Positions 33,748 through 42,652 of a stretch of DNA of 64,000 bases are shown piece after piece (the first letter of the stretch is position 1; the number at the start of each line of letters is the position of its first letter). The translations under genes were made by a program, and so were the position numbers. Location of the stretch: positions 1 to 64,000 of the forward strand of contig JAOZGN010000019.1 of NCBI GenBank assembly GCA_027491555.1, read 5' to 3'. This DNA is from Thermoproteota archaeon. GTDB taxonomy: Archaea; Thermoproteota; Korarchaeia; Korarchaeales; Korarchaeaceae. The notes beneath the pieces are model-generated. The model saw only the letters and a list, made by a program, of their open reading frames with translations. It ran no database searches and was not told where the DNA came from.

Positions 33748-35397
33748 TCAGAACTCGAACTTGCTCTCCTCCTTCTCTTCCTCCTTCTCCTCCTTCTTCT
33801 CCTCCTTCTCGTAAGGCTTGGCGGCTATTATGTCGTCGGTCTTGATTATCAGGATCGCGGTCTCGGTGGCGGAGGAGATGGAGTTCTTCACTCCCCTGTA
33901 GGTGTCGTAGACACCCAGCTCGGCCATGTCGGCTATCTTCCCGTTGGTGGGGTCGACGCCGTAGGGTGCCTTGCCCTCGGCATGAGCCTGCCTGAGCCTG
34001 ACGAGAACGTCTATGGAGTCCATGCCCGCGTTCTCGGCCAGTATCCTGGGGATGGACTCCAGCGCGGCGGCGTAGGCTTCCATGGCCAGCTGCTCCTTGC
34101 CTCCGACGGTCTCGGCGTAGTCTCTCAGCCTCCTGGCTAGCTCGATCTGCACGGCGCCGCCTCCGTGGCAGACCTTTCCGTCCTCGACAACGTTCCTGAC
34201 CACATAGAGGGCGTCCTTCAGGCCCCTCTCAGCCTCGTCAAGGATGGTGTCTGCGCCGGCCCTGATCAGGATGGTCACGGCCTTGGGGTTCTTGCAGTCC
34301 TCGACGAACACCATGCGGTCCTCGCCGATCTTCCTCTCCTCGACAAGGCCAGCGTAGCCCAGCTCGGCCTCGGTCAGGTCCTCGAGATTGTTAACTATCT
34401 TGCCGCCGGTGGCCCTCTCGAGCCTCTTCATGTCCTTCTCGCTGACCCTCCTGACGGCCATGATGCCCTTCTGGGCCAGGAAGTGCTGGGCCACCTCGTC
34501 GATACCCTTCTGGCAGAAGACCACGTTTGCGCCGGTAGCGGCGATCTTCTCGACCTTCTCCCTGAGGATCTGGGTCTCCTGATCTATGAAGGCCCGCAGC
34601 TCCTCGGGGCTGGATATCTGGATCTCGACGTCGATCTCGGGCTTCTTGACCTCGAGGGACAGGTTCAGGAGGGCGATCTTGGCGTCCTTGATTAGCTTGG
34701 GCATGTCCCTGTGGACGACCTCCTTGTCCAGCACGATTCCCCTGATGAACTGGGTCTCGTCGAGGCTCTCGCCCTTCTTCTTCATGATCTTGACGTTGTC
34801 GATGTCCACTACCCTCTTGCCCCCCTGCACCTCCTCAACGGCCTTGACAGCCTCGACCACGACCTCGGCGAGCTTCTGCCTCGCGCCTCTCACCAGCTTG
34901 CTGCTCATAGAGGTCTCGGCAACCTTCTTGAGGAGCTCGCGATCGCCAGGGTCGACCTCGATGGCAATCTTATCCAGCTCACCCTCCACGAACCTCAGGG
35001 CCCTCTCGTAGCCGTCGATGATGATAGTCGGGTGAATGTCCTTGTTGAGCAGGTTCTCCGCCTCGGCCAGGAGTTCTCCAGCGAGGACAACGGCTGTGGT
35101 GGTCCCGTCTCCCACCTCCTTGTCTTGGGCCTTGGCGAGGTTAACCATTATCTTGGCGGCCGGGTGTGCAACCTCCATCTCCTCAAGGATCGTGGCGCCG
35201 TCGTTGCTGATGGTGATGTCACCCAGCGAGTCCACTATCATCTTGTCCATTCCCTTGGGGCCGAGGGTGGTCTTGATGGCGTCGGCGATTGCTCGGGCTG
35301 CCATTATGTTGATCCTCCTCGCCTCCTCGCCCCTGGTCCGGGTGGTGCCCTCCTTCAGTATGAGGACGGGTCTTCCGCCTATGGTCGCAAGAGCCAA
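33748..35397 (-). CDS. Thermosome subunit (group II chaperonin)
   Basis: The 549-residue protein carries the group II signature [20 protein letters not shown] (about 42-61), NDGATIL, the ATPase motif [15 protein letters not shown] (about 96-110) and [15 protein letters not shown]. It ends in a Glu/Lys-rich tail and an acidic C-terminus. It forms a double-ring chaperonin that folds proteins with ATP. I favour TTG 35397 because GGGAGGTG lies 6 bp upstream; GTG 35406 is the longer alternative. Expression is likely high and heat-responsive. Confidence 0.97.
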   Translation of the reverse strand: MALATIGGRPVLILKEGTTRTRGEEARRINIMAARAIADAIKTTLGPKGMDKMIVDSLGDITISNDGATILEEMEVAHPAAKIMVNLAKAQDKEVGDGTTTAVVLAGELLAEAENLLNKDIHPTIIIDGYERALRFVEGELDKIAIEVDPGDRELLKKVAETSMSSKLVRGARQKLAEVVVEAVKAVEEVQGGKRVVDIDNVKIMKKKGESLDETQFIRGIVLDKEVVHRDMPKLIKDAKIALLNLSLEVKKPEIDVEIQISSPEELRAFIDQETQILREKVEKIAATGANVVFCQKGIDEVAQHFLAQKGIMAVRRVSEKDMKRLERATGGKIVNNLEDLTEAELGYAGLVEERKIGEDRMVFVEDCKNPKAVTILIRAGADTILDEAERGLKDALYVVRNVVEDGKVCHGGGAVQIELARRLRDYAETVGGKEQLAMEAYAAALESIPRILAENAGMDSIDVLVRLRQAHAEGKAPYGVDPTNGKIADMAELGVYDTYRGVKNSISSATETAILIIKTDDIIAAKPYEKEEKKEEKEEEKEESKFEF

Positions 35398-35478
35398 TCC
35401 AGTCACCTCCCAGGTTCCAATTGAATCGGGACCCTTAGCTGGGGTCCTCTGATCCGTCGAATCGCAACCCGGTTTCGC

Positions 35479-35504
35479 TATTTAAAATATTGCCAGCTAA
35501 ATAG
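35479..35504. promoter_or_regulatory. Divergent promoters of thermosome and MTA phosphorylase genes
   Basis: Two TATA-like elements lie side by side. TATTTAAAATATT (35479-35491) read on the minus strand serves the thermosome, with a leader of about 60 nt. GCTAAATAG (35496-35504) serves the plus-strand gene with its midpoint 26 nt before ATG 35526, implying a leaderless message. Confidence 0.55.
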
Positions 35505-35525
35505 AGGGCGGGGTGAGCGTCCAAA

Positions 35526-36344
35526 ATGCCTGAAGTTGGCATTATAGGCGGCAGCGGGTTTTACGAGCTCCTTGAGGACCCCAAGAGGCTCATAGTCGAC
35601 ACCCCGTTCGGTCAGGTGAAGGTCGCCGTCGGCACCATGGGGGACAGGGAGGTCGCGTTCATACCGAGGCATGGGGAGAGACATGAGGTGCCACCCTTCA
35701 TGGTCAACTACAGGGCGAACATCCTCGCCCTGCGCATCCTCGGGGTCGTTAGGATTCTGGCCACGAACGCGGTGGGCTCCCTCGATCCCGCCTACGGCCC
35801 GGGCACGATACTGATACCCGACGACTTCCTCGACTTCACCAAGAACCGGCCGACGACCTTCTACGACGGGAAGACCGAGATCCGCGTTGGGGACAGGGTA
35901 ATCGGCGGCGTTGTCCACGTGTCGATGACGCCCCACACTTACTGCCCGGAGCTGAGGCGGGTTCTCCTAGAAGCTGGTCGAAGGCTCGGTCTCGATCCCG
36001 TTGATGGAGGAGTGTACGTCTGCGCCGAGGGCAACAGATTCGAGACGCCCGCTGAGATACGGGCGTTCAGGCTGCTAGGTGGCACGGTCGTAGGCATGAC
36101 CGGCTGCCCCGAGGCGACTCTGGCGAGGGAGGTGGCCGCCTGCTACGCCACGGTGACCGTGGTGACCAACTACGCCGCCGGGGTGTCCGGCCCAGCTAAG
36201 CTCACCCACGACGAGGTCAAGGAGGTCTTCGCCCGCAGGATAGAGGACGTCAGGGCCATGCTTAGGCTCGCCGTGGAGAACATACCCCGGGAGAGGTCCT
36301 GCGCCTGCAAGGACGCTCTCGAGGGGGCGGTGGTAGAGCCGTGA
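35526..36344 (+). CDS. mtnP: S-methyl-5'-thioadenosine phosphorylase
   Basis: The 272-residue protein begins VGIIGGSGFYEL and has the phosphate-site RHGERHEVPP (about 50-59), the TNAVGSL segment and the purine-site TGCPEATLARE (about 195-205), as in MTAP. It cleaves methylthioadenosine to adenine and methylthioribose-1-phosphate. The tail carries C259-A-C261, the CxC disulfide motif known from hyperthermophilic MTAPs. Its stop overlaps the phosphoglycerate kinase GTG by 4 bp, an unusual pairing of nucleoside salvage and glycolysis. Confidence 0.94.
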   Translation: MPEVGIIGGSGFYELLEDPKRLIVDTPFGQVKVAVGTMGDREVAFIPRHGERHEVPPFMVNYRANILALRILGVVRILATNAVGSLDPAYGPGTILIPDDFLDFTKNRPTTFYDGKTEIRVGDRVIGGVVHVSMTPHTYCPELRRVLLEAGRRLGLDPVDGGVYVCAEGNRFETPAEIRAFRLLGGTVVGMTGCPEATLAREVAACYATVTVVTNYAAGVSGPAKLTHDEVKEVFARRIEDVRAMLRLAVENIPRERSCACKDALEGAVVEP

Positions 36345-37597
36345 GGCTGGCTGCCTCCAGGATCGACCTCACGTGGGGGGCGAAGGTTGAGGCCCTCCCC
36401 AAGATGGACGACCTGAATGTCGAAGGAAGAAAGGTCTTCGTGAGGGTGGACATGAACGTCCCCGTGGAGAAGGGAGACGGCCCCGAGCCCGTCATCATGG
36501 ACGCCACGAAGATCGAGCAGGCCTCCGCCACCCTGCGTGAACTCCTCGAGAGGGGAGCCGCGGTCGTCGTGGGTACCCACCAAGGAAGACCCGGAAGCCC
36601 GGACTTCATTAGCACCGAGGCGCACGCCAGGATCCTGAGCCAGGTCCTTGAGATGGATGTTCAGTGGGCCGACTCCGTCGTCGGGAGCGCTGCTAGGGAG
36701 AGGATCATGAATCTCAAGCCCGGGGAACTGCTCGTGCTGGAGAACCTCAGGTTCCACTCCGAAGAGAACCTCGAAGACGATCCCGGGAAGCTAGCGAGGA
36801 CGCACATGGTCAGAAGGCTGGCCCCACTCTTCGACGCGTACGTTAACGACGCGTTCCAGGCCGCCCATCGCTCTCAGCCCTCACTGGTGGCATTCCCGCT
36901 CCTACTACCCTCGGCGGCGGGGAGGCTGCTCACCACAATGCTTAGAGAGCTGGCGGAGATTCACAAGGTCCAGGGCAGGAGAGTGTTCGCGCTGGGAGGC
37001 GCAAAGCTGGAGGACAAGATCAGGGTGCTCGACGCGTCGCTCAGGAGTGGGCTAGTGGATCTAGTCCTCACCGGCGGGCTCCTGGGCGTTTTGATGGCCG
37101 AGGCAGCTGGCAACAGGATACCAAGCTCTGCAGCTAGCTACAAGAGGAAGGAGATCCTGCTGCCCGCGGCCAAGAGGCTGCTGACCGAGTTCCAGGATAA
37201 GATCCTCTACCCGGTCGACTTCGTCGTCTGGGACCCGAACACCGACGAGGTGTCCCACGCTCCCGTGTACAACGTGCCAGAGGGTAGGGTTATTGTGGAC
37301 GTAGGTTCAGGTACAACTGAGATCTACGCGGACGCCGTGGCGAACTCGGACATCGTGGTGGCCAACGGACCGTTCGGCATGTTCGAGGATCCCAGGTTCA
37401 GGAAGGGAACCCTGGACTTCGTCAAGTCCTGCTCGAAGGCAAAGAGGGAAGTCGTGTTTTGTGGAGGCCACCTCAGCGTGGCCGCAAAAATGGTAGGCCT
37501 CGAGGAGGGGAGGATATACACAGCCGGGGGCGCCATACTCTACGCCCTCTCGGGCCTCCCCCTGCCCGCGGTAGACGTGCTTCTAGGGAGGAGGTGA
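36341..37597 (+). CDS. pgk: Phosphoglycerate kinase
   Basis: The 418-residue archaeal-type enzyme shows the substrate loop RVDMNVPVE (about 31-39), VLENLRFHSEEN, VNDAFQAAHRSQPS (about 167-180) and the nucleotide-site NGPFGMFEDPRF (about 344-355). It interconverts 1,3-bisphosphoglycerate and 3-phosphoglycerate with ADP/ATP. The GTG start overlaps the MTAP stop, and GAPDH follows after 6 bp, giving a tight PGK-GAPDH module. Confidence 0.97.
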   Translation: MRLAASRIDLTWGAKVEALPKMDDLNVEGRKVFVRVDMNVPVEKGDGPEPVIMDATKIEQASATLRELLERGAAVVVGTHQGRPGSPDFISTEAHARILSQVLEMDVQWADSVVGSAARERIMNLKPGELLVLENLRFHSEENLEDDPGKLARTHMVRRLAPLFDAYVNDAFQAAHRSQPSLVAFPLLLPSAAGRLLTTMLRELAEIHKVQGRRVFALGGAKLEDKIRVLDASLRSGLVDLVLTGGLLGVLMAEAAGNRIPSSAASYKRKEILLPAAKRLLTEFQDKILYPVDFVVWDPNTDEVSHAPVYNVPEGRVIVDVGSGTTEIYADAVANSDIVVANGPFGMFEDPRFRKGTLDFVKSCSKAKREVVFCGGHLSVAAKMVGLEEGRIYTAGGAILYALSGLPLPAVDVLLGRR

Positions 37598-37603
37598 GAT
37601 CAG

Positions 37604-38641
37604 ATGATAAAGGTGGGCGTAGTGGGCTACGGTACGATAGGCTCGAGGGTCGCGGACGCCGTCAGGTCCCAGTCCGACATGGAGTTGGTGGGAGTCGTCA
37701 AGCCTACGCCAGACTACAGGGCAGAGATCGCAATCAGCTTGAGTGGGATCAGGTTCTTCGCGCCCTCAGAGGACGGACTGCAGGCGTGGCGAGATAGGGG
37801 CCTACCAGTTCACGGGACGCTCGATGACCTGCTGAGGGAGGTAGACGTCGTCGTGGACACCACACCAGGGGGTAAGGGCAGGGAGATGCGGGAGAGGTAC
37901 GAGTCGGCTGGCGTGAAGGCCATCTTCCAAGGGGGAGAGCCGCCTGAGGTGGCGGAGGTTAGCTTCGTCGCTCAGGTCAACTACGCTGGAGCCCAGGGGA
38001 AGCGCTTAGTCAGGGTGGTCTCGTGCAACACGACAGGGCTGGCAAGGCTCTTCAATGCGATCGACAGGGAGTTCGGCGTGGAGAGGGCTCTGGTCACCCT
38101 CATAAGGAGGGCTGCTGATCCAAAAGAAGTCAAGAAGGGACCAATCGACGCCCTGGTCCCAGACCCACCGAGGGTGCCCTCCCACCACGGGCCCGACCTG
38201 CGGACGGTGATGCCCAGGCTCAACGTAGTCACCATGGCCGTCAAGGCCCCGACGACGCACAGCCACATCCACAGCGTGGCGGTTAAGCTGAGCCGGGAGA
38301 CCAGCAGGGAGGAGATCCTCGGAGTGCTCTCGTCGGAGAGGAGAATTGTGCTCGTGTCAGCCGCCGCCGGATTCAGGTCAACTGCCGACATCTTAGACGT
38401 TGGAAGGGAACTTGGTAGGCATAGGGCGGACATCTACGAGAACGTCATCTGGGCCGACTCGGTGAGCGTGGACGGCAGGTGGCTCTACCTGTTCCAGGCG
38501 ATACACCAGGAGGCGATAGTGATTCCAGAGAACGTCGACGCGGTGAGGGCGATCGCCGCGGATCTGTCGGCGGAAAGGTCGATGGACTTGACGGACGCCT
38601 CGCTGGGGGTGAAGTCGGGGAGGCTCTTCAGGCTTCCCTGA
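37604..38641 (+). CDS. gap: Glyceraldehyde-3-phosphate dehydrogenase, archaeal type
   Basis: The 345-residue protein starts MIKVGVVGYGTIGSRVADAV, a Rossmann motif. It has the catalytic cysteine in VVSCNTTGLARLF (Cys near 141), matching the archaeal phosphorylating GAPDH instead of the bacterial form. It oxidises glyceraldehyde-3-phosphate with phosphate, usually preferring NADP. It forms a module with PGK and ends 14 bp before a convergent membrane protein gene. Confidence 0.97.
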   Translation: MIKVGVVGYGTIGSRVADAVRSQSDMELVGVVKPTPDYRAEIAISLSGIRFFAPSEDGLQAWRDRGLPVHGTLDDLLREVDVVVDTTPGGKGREMRERYESAGVKAIFQGGEPPEVAEVSFVAQVNYAGAQGKRLVRVVSCNTTGLARLFNAIDREFGVERALVTLIRRAADPKEVKKGPIDALVPDPPRVPSHHGPDLRTVMPRLNVVTMAVKAPTTHSHIHSVAVKLSRETSREEILGVLSSERRIVLVSAAAGFRSTADILDVGRELGRHRADIYENVIWADSVSVDGRWLYLFQAIHQEAIVIPENVDAVRAIAADLSAERSMDLTDASLGVKSGRLFRLP

Positions 38642-38655
38642 GACTTCTCAACCCT

Positions 38656-39183
38656 TCAACTCTTCCTTTTGCCCTTCTTCGCCTTCTCCTTCTCTCTGTC
38701 CCTGGCCTCTTTGGCCCTCCTCTTCTCCGCCCGCTCCCCCTCTAAGGCCCCCTCGGCAAGAAGCGTCAGGTGCTTCCAGCCGGAGGCCAGTATGCTATAG
38801 GCTAGCGCCGAGAAGGCGAGCGTGGTCAGCAGCGTCTCGCCCGTCCTCGCGGCCAGGGCTGAGGCAAGTCCGAGCAGCGGTATCTCCAGGCCCCCTATTA
38901 TCAGTACCCTGTTAAAGGGCCTCGGATCACCCCTCCTTATCGCCTTCACAGCTCGGTCGGCGTAAAAGAAGAGGAGAATAGCTACCATAAGTGCAGCGAG
39001 GTTGAGGGGGCCGTATCCAGGTATGAGCGGACATCCCACACGCCCGCAAGCCAGAGCCGCTATGAGCATGGAGGTCGCCGGGCCTAGGCACGCCCAGGCT
39101 GTCGCTAGACCAAGCTTCTGCAGGGCAGATTCCTCCAGCCTTTGACCTGAGAAGGCCGCGCTCCCGGCTTGTGGCGTTGACAT
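38656..39183 (-). CDS. Small polytopic membrane protein with basic C-terminal tail
   Basis: The 175-residue protein has about four transmembrane helices (about 26-46, 59-75, 92-110, 116-136) and a highly charged Lys/Arg/Glu tail of about 35 residues that should be cytoplasmic and may bind RNA or ribosomes. I recognise no family. ATG 39183 lies about 28 nt from the midpoint of the palindromic AGTTTTAAAACT (39206-39217), which suggests a leaderless message. It lies between convergent GAPDH and divergent EF-1alpha. Confidence 0.7.
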   Translation of the reverse strand: MSTPQAGSAAFSGQRLEESALQKLGLATAWACLGPATSMLIAALACGRVGCPLIPGYGPLNLAALMVAILLFFYADRAVKAIRRGDPRPFNRVLIIGGLEIPLLGLASALAARTGETLLTTLAFSALAYSILASGWKHLTLLAEGALEGERAEKRRAKEARDREKEKAKKGKRKS

Positions 39184-39205
39184 CGGCTCCAGCCTCGCTC
39201 AAATA

Positions 39206-39217
39206 AGTTTTAAAACT
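39206..39217. promoter_or_regulatory. Palindromic TATA element between the membrane protein and EF-1alpha genes
   Basis: AGTTTTAAAACT is a perfect 12-bp palindrome. It is 28 nt from the minus-strand ATG. For EF-1alpha it lies 67 nt upstream of the ATG, so that gene would have a leader of about 40 nt; CGTAAAAAACCC just downstream is an alternative element. Confidence 0.5.
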
Positions 39218-39278
39218 CGAACGTAAAAAACCCAAGGACCCGCAAAGTCGCGGTATCGTGTGTAGAGGGTGATGAGAG

Positions 39279-40544
39279 ATGCCCGAGAAGGAGCACGTGA
39301 ACGTTGTATTCGTGGGACACGTCGACCACGGCAAGTCCACCCTGATAGGCAGGCTGTACTGGGACGCCGGTATAATCAAGGAGCTCCCGCCCGAGGAGCT
39401 GGCTCACGACGCCAAGTTCGCCTGGGTCGTGGACAGGCTCAAGGAGGAGAGAGAGCGCGGAATGACCATCGACCTGTTCCACACCAAGCTCGAGACCCCT
39501 CACAAGCTGATCACCATCATCGACGCTCCGGGCCACAGGGACTTCGTGAAGAACATGATCACCGGCGCCAGCCAGGCCGACGCCGCCGTCCTCGTGGTAT
39601 CGGCTAAGAGGGGCGAGGGAGTCCAGGCCCAGACCATCGAGCACGTCTTCCTGATCAAGACGCTGGGTGTCAACCAGCTGGCGGTCGCCATCTCCAAGAT
39701 GGACGACCCGACGGTCAACTACAGCAAGGAGAGGTTCGAGGAGCTGAAGGATCAGGTCTCCGAGCTCCTGAGGAAGGTCGGCTACAATCCGGACGAGATT
39801 CAGTTCGTCCCGGTTAGCGGCCTGGAGGGTGACAACGTCTACCGGAAGAGCGACAAGATGCCGTGGTACGACGGCCCGACCCTGTTCGAGGTGATGGACA
39901 CCTTCAAGGCTCCGCCGAAGCCCGTCGATAAGCCTCTGAGGATCCCGGTGCAGGACGTGTTCTCCATCACCGGAGTCGGCACCGTGGTCGTCGGCAGGGT
40001 TGAGACCGGCGTCATCAAGCCCGGCGACACCGTGATCATCGAGCCGCTGCACAAGACCGCCGAGGTCAAGAGCATTGAGATGCACCACGAGAAGCTGCCC
40101 AAGGCCGAGCCCGGCGACAATATAGGGATCAACCTCAAGGGCGTCGAGAGGAAGGAGATCAAGAGAGGTGACGTGATCGGTCACCCGAACAACCCGCCCA
40201 CCGTGGTGGAGGAGTTCACCGCCCAGATAGTGGTGCTCCAGCACCCCACAGCCATAGCGGCCGGTTACACTCCGGTGATTCACGCCCACACCGGCCACGT
40301 GTCCGCGAGGATCACTGAGCTCGTGAAGAAGCTCGACCCGAGGACCGGCCAGGTCATCGAGGAGAACCCGTCCTTCATCAAGAAGGGAGACGCCGCCATA
40401 GTCAAGATGAGGCCCATCAAGCCTTTCGTCCTCGAGAAGTACCAGGAGTTCCCGCAGCTCGGCAGGTTCGCCGTCAGGGACATGGGCATCACGGTCGCCG
40501 CCGGCATAGTGCTCGACGTCAAGCCCCTCGAGAGGAAGAAGTGA
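39279..40544 (+). CDS. tuf: Translation elongation factor EF-1alpha
   Basis: The 421-residue GTPase delivers aminoacyl-tRNA to the ribosome. G1 is GHVDHGKST (13-21), the switch contains [10 protein letters not shown], and G3 is DAPGHRDF. G4, normally NKMD, reads SKMD (139-142), a notable change of the guanine-contacting Asn. The G1-to-switch region is shorter than usual, and domains 2 and 3 look normal. ATG 39279 follows GGGTGATGAG. S10 follows after 71 bp, the usual archaeal pair. Confidence 0.96.
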   Translation: MPEKEHVNVVFVGHVDHGKSTLIGRLYWDAGIIKELPPEELAHDAKFAWVVDRLKEERERGMTIDLFHTKLETPHKLITIIDAPGHRDFVKNMITGASQADAAVLVVSAKRGEGVQAQTIEHVFLIKTLGVNQLAVAISKMDDPTVNYSKERFEELKDQVSELLRKVGYNPDEIQFVPVSGLEGDNVYRKSDKMPWYDGPTLFEVMDTFKAPPKPVDKPLRIPVQDVFSITGVGTVVVGRVETGVIKPGDTVIIEPLHKTAEVKSIEMHHEKLPKAEPGDNIGINLKGVERKEIKRGDVIGHPNNPPTVVEEFTAQIVVLQHPTAIAAGYTPVIHAHTGHVSARITELVKKLDPRTGQVIEENPSFIKKGDAAIVKMRPIKPFVLEKYQEFPQLGRFAVRDMGITVAAGIVLDVKPLERKK

Positions 40545-40566
40545 GGGATCGACCCCTCCCCCCACC

Positions 40567-40575
40567 CTTTTATTT
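40567..40575 (+). promoter_or_regulatory. TATA box before S10
   Basis: CTTTTATTT in the EF-1alpha/S10 spacer is placed to start near 40597, 19 nt before the S10 ATG, with GGGAAGGGAT in the leader. The T-run may also serve as terminator of EF-1alpha. Confidence 0.45.
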
Positions 40576-40615
40576 GCGGTGAGAGTAGGGGTCTTTGCGA
40601 GGGAAGGGATAGAAT

Positions 40616-40930
40616 ATGGTGGAGAGGCTCAGAATAGAGCTGGTCAGCACTAACGTGATTAGCCTGGAGTCCACCGCGAGAGAGTTCCGCGAGGTCGCGG
40701 AGAAGATGGGCGTCAGGATAAGGGGCCCGATCCCCCTGCCCACCAAGAGGCTGAGGGTCACGACCCTCAGGAACCCGTCGGGGGAGGGCACCAACAGGTA
40801 CGACAGGTTCGAGCTCAGGATCCACAAGAGGATCATAGACGTCCTCAATCCGGACGAGAGGTTCATCAGGAGGATAATGGGTATCTCCATACCCGAGGAC
40901 GTCAAGATCAGCATCGTGATGCTGGCGTGA
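40616..40930 (+). CDS. rps10: Ribosomal protein S10
   Basis: The 104-residue protein has RIELVSTNVISLESTAREF at the N-terminus, GPIPLPTKRLRVTTLRNPSGEG (in parts) and FELRIHKRIIDVLNP, the S10/S20e signature. It lies downstream of EF-1alpha as in most archaea and ends 96 bp before a convergent tRNA-Ser. The spacer 40931-41026 shows nothing else. Confidence 0.96.
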   Translation: MVERLRIELVSTNVISLESTAREFREVAEKMGVRIRGPIPLPTKRLRVTTLRNPSGEGTNRYDRFELRIHKRIIDVLNPDERFIRRIMGISIPEDVKISIVMLA

Positions 40931-41026
40931 GCCGGCATCACCTCACTCGCTTCTTCTCACGATCCTCCCTCCTTAGGCAGAGTTCGGCCCCCTTTCCGTC
41001 CAATTGTTATGGGCACTGAAGAAAGG

Positions 41027-41118
41027 TGGCGCCGGGGGTGGGATTTGAACCCACGCGGCCCCCGAGGGGCCACCGGCTCTCAAGGCCGGCGCCTTGGTCC
41101 GGGCTAGGCTACCCCGGC
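41027..41118 (-). tRNA. tRNA-Ser (anticodon TGA)
   Basis: A type II cloverleaf folds on the minus strand. The acceptor stem pairs GCCGGGG with CCCCGGC, discriminator G, encoded CCA. The anticodon stem CCGGC/GCCGG encloses CTTGAGA. A long variable arm (GGCCCC-TCGG-GGGCC) precedes the T arm with GGTTCAAATCC. A TATA-like element (CTTTTTAT, 41143-41150) lies 28 nt upstream. There is no intron. Confidence 0.94.
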
Positions 41119-41195
41119 CCACTGACTACTTGCGTACCCTGGATAAAAAGGTGTGAAGAGCGACCCAGTAATTGGATAAGTGAGGGCGGAAGCCC

Positions 41196-41591
41196 TCACT
41201 TGAGGGGCACGTACTTGCTGGACCTAGTGGCTCCCTTGCCAGGCCTGCCGTGCTGGACTATCCTGTTTGTCATGGCGAACTCGCCAAGGTAGTGCCCTAT
41301 CATCTCGGGCGTGATCTGTACCTCCACAAACTCCTTGCCGTTGTGCACGGCTATCTTCATGCCCACCATCTCGGGGAGAACGGGCATGTCCCTCCTGTGG
41401 GTCCTGATCACCTTACTCACGCCCGCAGCCTTGTACTTCCTGACCTTCTCTAGGAGCTTCTTGTTCTCTGGAGATAGTCCTCTCCTGAGGGACCTCCTTA
41501 TGCGTGCTGGCATGACCTCCGCCAGCTCGTCAAGTGTCATCTGGGTAAGCTGCTCCAGCGTGTAGCCCCTATAGATGAACTCCTTAGGCAT
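41196..41591 (-). CDS. rps19: Ribosomal protein S19
   Basis: The 131-residue archaeal/eukaryal S19 (S15 in eukaryotes) includes [32 protein letters not shown] and the conserved [20 protein letters not shown] and [17 protein letters not shown] segments. It ends the L3-L4-L23-L2-S19 run. The genes that normally follow, L22 and S3, are absent. A TATA-like element at 41617-41626 may give it its own promoter. Confidence 0.96.
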   Translation of the reverse strand: MPKEFIYRGYTLEQLTQMTLDELAEVMPARIRRSLRRGLSPENKKLLEKVRKYKAAGVSKVIRTHRRDMPVLPEMVGMKIAVHNGKEFVEVQITPEMIGHYLGEFAMTNRIVQHGRPGKGATRSSKYVPLK

Positions 41592-41616
41592 CCTCAGACC
41601 TCCCTGTTATATCCCC

Positions 41617-41626
41617 TCATATAAGG
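41617..41626 (-). promoter_or_regulatory. Possible S19 promoter inside the L3 operon
   Basis: On the minus strand CTTATATGAG lies in the 44-bp L2-S19 spacer, 30 nt before the S19 ATG, and a second AT-rich GATATAAC follows. Spacers elsewhere in this operon are 7-11 bp or negative, so the larger gap supports a separate promoter. Confidence 0.45.
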
Positions 41627-41635
41627 TTTGATTCG

Positions 41636-42367
41636 TCACAGCTTGGCGCGCTTCTTGGCCCTGCCCGTCTTCCTGGCGGCTATGTGTCCGACCTTCTGGC
41701 CTGGAGGCGCGGTCCTGGGCACGGTAGTGGGCTTGCCAGGCCTCTTGTGCGATCCTCCGCCGTGCGGGTGGCTGGCCGCGTTCATGGCGACGCCCCTGAC
41801 CTTGGGCCAACGCTTGGGGTGAACCCTCTCACGGTAGTATGCGTTGCCCGCTTTTAGGAGAGGCTTCTCTGTCCTCCCGCCGCCGGCGACTACGCCTATG
41901 GTGGCCCTGGCCTTGGCGGTGACGATCTTGTCCTTCCCAGAGGGGAGCCTGAGGATCACCCGGTCTCCGTCGTGCGAGAACACCAGAGCGTAGGTTCCGC
42001 TCCTCCTGGCAATCTTCCCACCGTCTCCGGGCCTGAGCTCAACGTTGCACACTAGCGTTCCGTCGGGGATATCGGAGAGAGGGAGCACGTTCCCCGTGAC
42101 GGGCTTAGCTCCTGGGCCTATCTCGATCTCCTGCCCAACGTAGACCCCCTCAGGCGGTATGTAGATTATCTCCTCACCGGTCTCTAGGGCCACCTTGGCC
42201 AGTGGGGTCCACCTGGCGGGCTCGTGGAGGAACTCAACGATCCTCCCCTTCACCGTCTCCCTTAGCCCCACCTGAGGGTACCTGGCGGGGCCTATCTTCA
42301 GGTGAGCGCGAGACCTGAACTGTATCCCGCCTCTCCCTTTCCTCTGGACTAGGATCCTCTTACCCAT
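41636..42367 (-). CDS. rpl2: Ribosomal protein L2
   Basis: The 243-residue archaeal L2 starts MGKRILVQRKGRGG and has the peptidyl-transferase-proximal GVAMNAASHPHGGGSHKRPGK (in parts; the universally conserved His lies in HPHGGG, near 209). It lacks the longer bacterial N-terminal region. It lies between L23 and S19. Confidence 0.97.
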   Translation of the reverse strand: MGKRILVQRKGRGGIQFRSRAHLKIGPARYPQVGLRETVKGRIVEFLHEPARWTPLAKVALETGEEIIYIPPEGVYVGQEIEIGPGAKPVTGNVLPLSDIPDGTLVCNVELRPGDGGKIARRSGTYALVFSHDGDRVILRLPSGKDKIVTAKARATIGVVAGGGRTEKPLLKAGNAYYRERVHPKRWPKVRGVAMNAASHPHGGGSHKRPGKPTTVPRTAPPGQKVGHIAARKTGRAKKRAKL

Positions 42368-42378
42368 TGATCACCACC

Positions 42379-42645
42379 TCACAGTATCCCGAGCTGAGAC
42401 GCGACATCCCTAGCGTTGTACTCAGGGGCCAGCCTGACGTAGGCCTTCTTCTCTCCCTTGGCGGTTATCAAGACGTTGACCTTTGCCACCTTCACGTCGA
42501 AGGCCTCCTCGACCGCCCTCTTGATCATCAGCTTGTTGGCCCCCCTGTCGACTATGAAGACGAGCTTGTTCTGGGTGTCGAGGAGCTGAACGGCCTTCTC
42601 TGTGGCCACGGGCCTTATGAGCACCTTAAAGGGGTCGAACTCCAC
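42379..42645 (-). CDS. rpl23: Ribosomal protein L23
   Basis: The 88-residue protein has [32 protein letters not shown] and [11 protein letters not shown], the L23/L25e fold that lines the polypeptide exit tunnel and docks SRP and nascent-chain factors. It is 7 bp after L4 and 11 bp before L2. Confidence 0.96.
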   Translation of the reverse strand: MEFDPFKVLIRPVATEKAVQLLDTQNKLVFIVDRGANKLMIKRAVEEAFDVKVAKVNVLITAKGEKKAYVRLAPEYNARDVASQLGIL

Positions 42646-42652
42646 CTTTCAA

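Noticed and set aside
39266..39276. GGTGATGAGAG resembling a C box of a C/D guide RNA
   Set aside because: No matching D box lies at a suitable distance, and the sequence serves as the Shine-Dalgarno region of EF-1alpha.
39210..40565. 451-codon open frame antisense to EF-1alpha
   Set aside because: It is a codon-bias shadow, His/Leu/Val-rich without domains, while the plus-strand gene is unmistakable.
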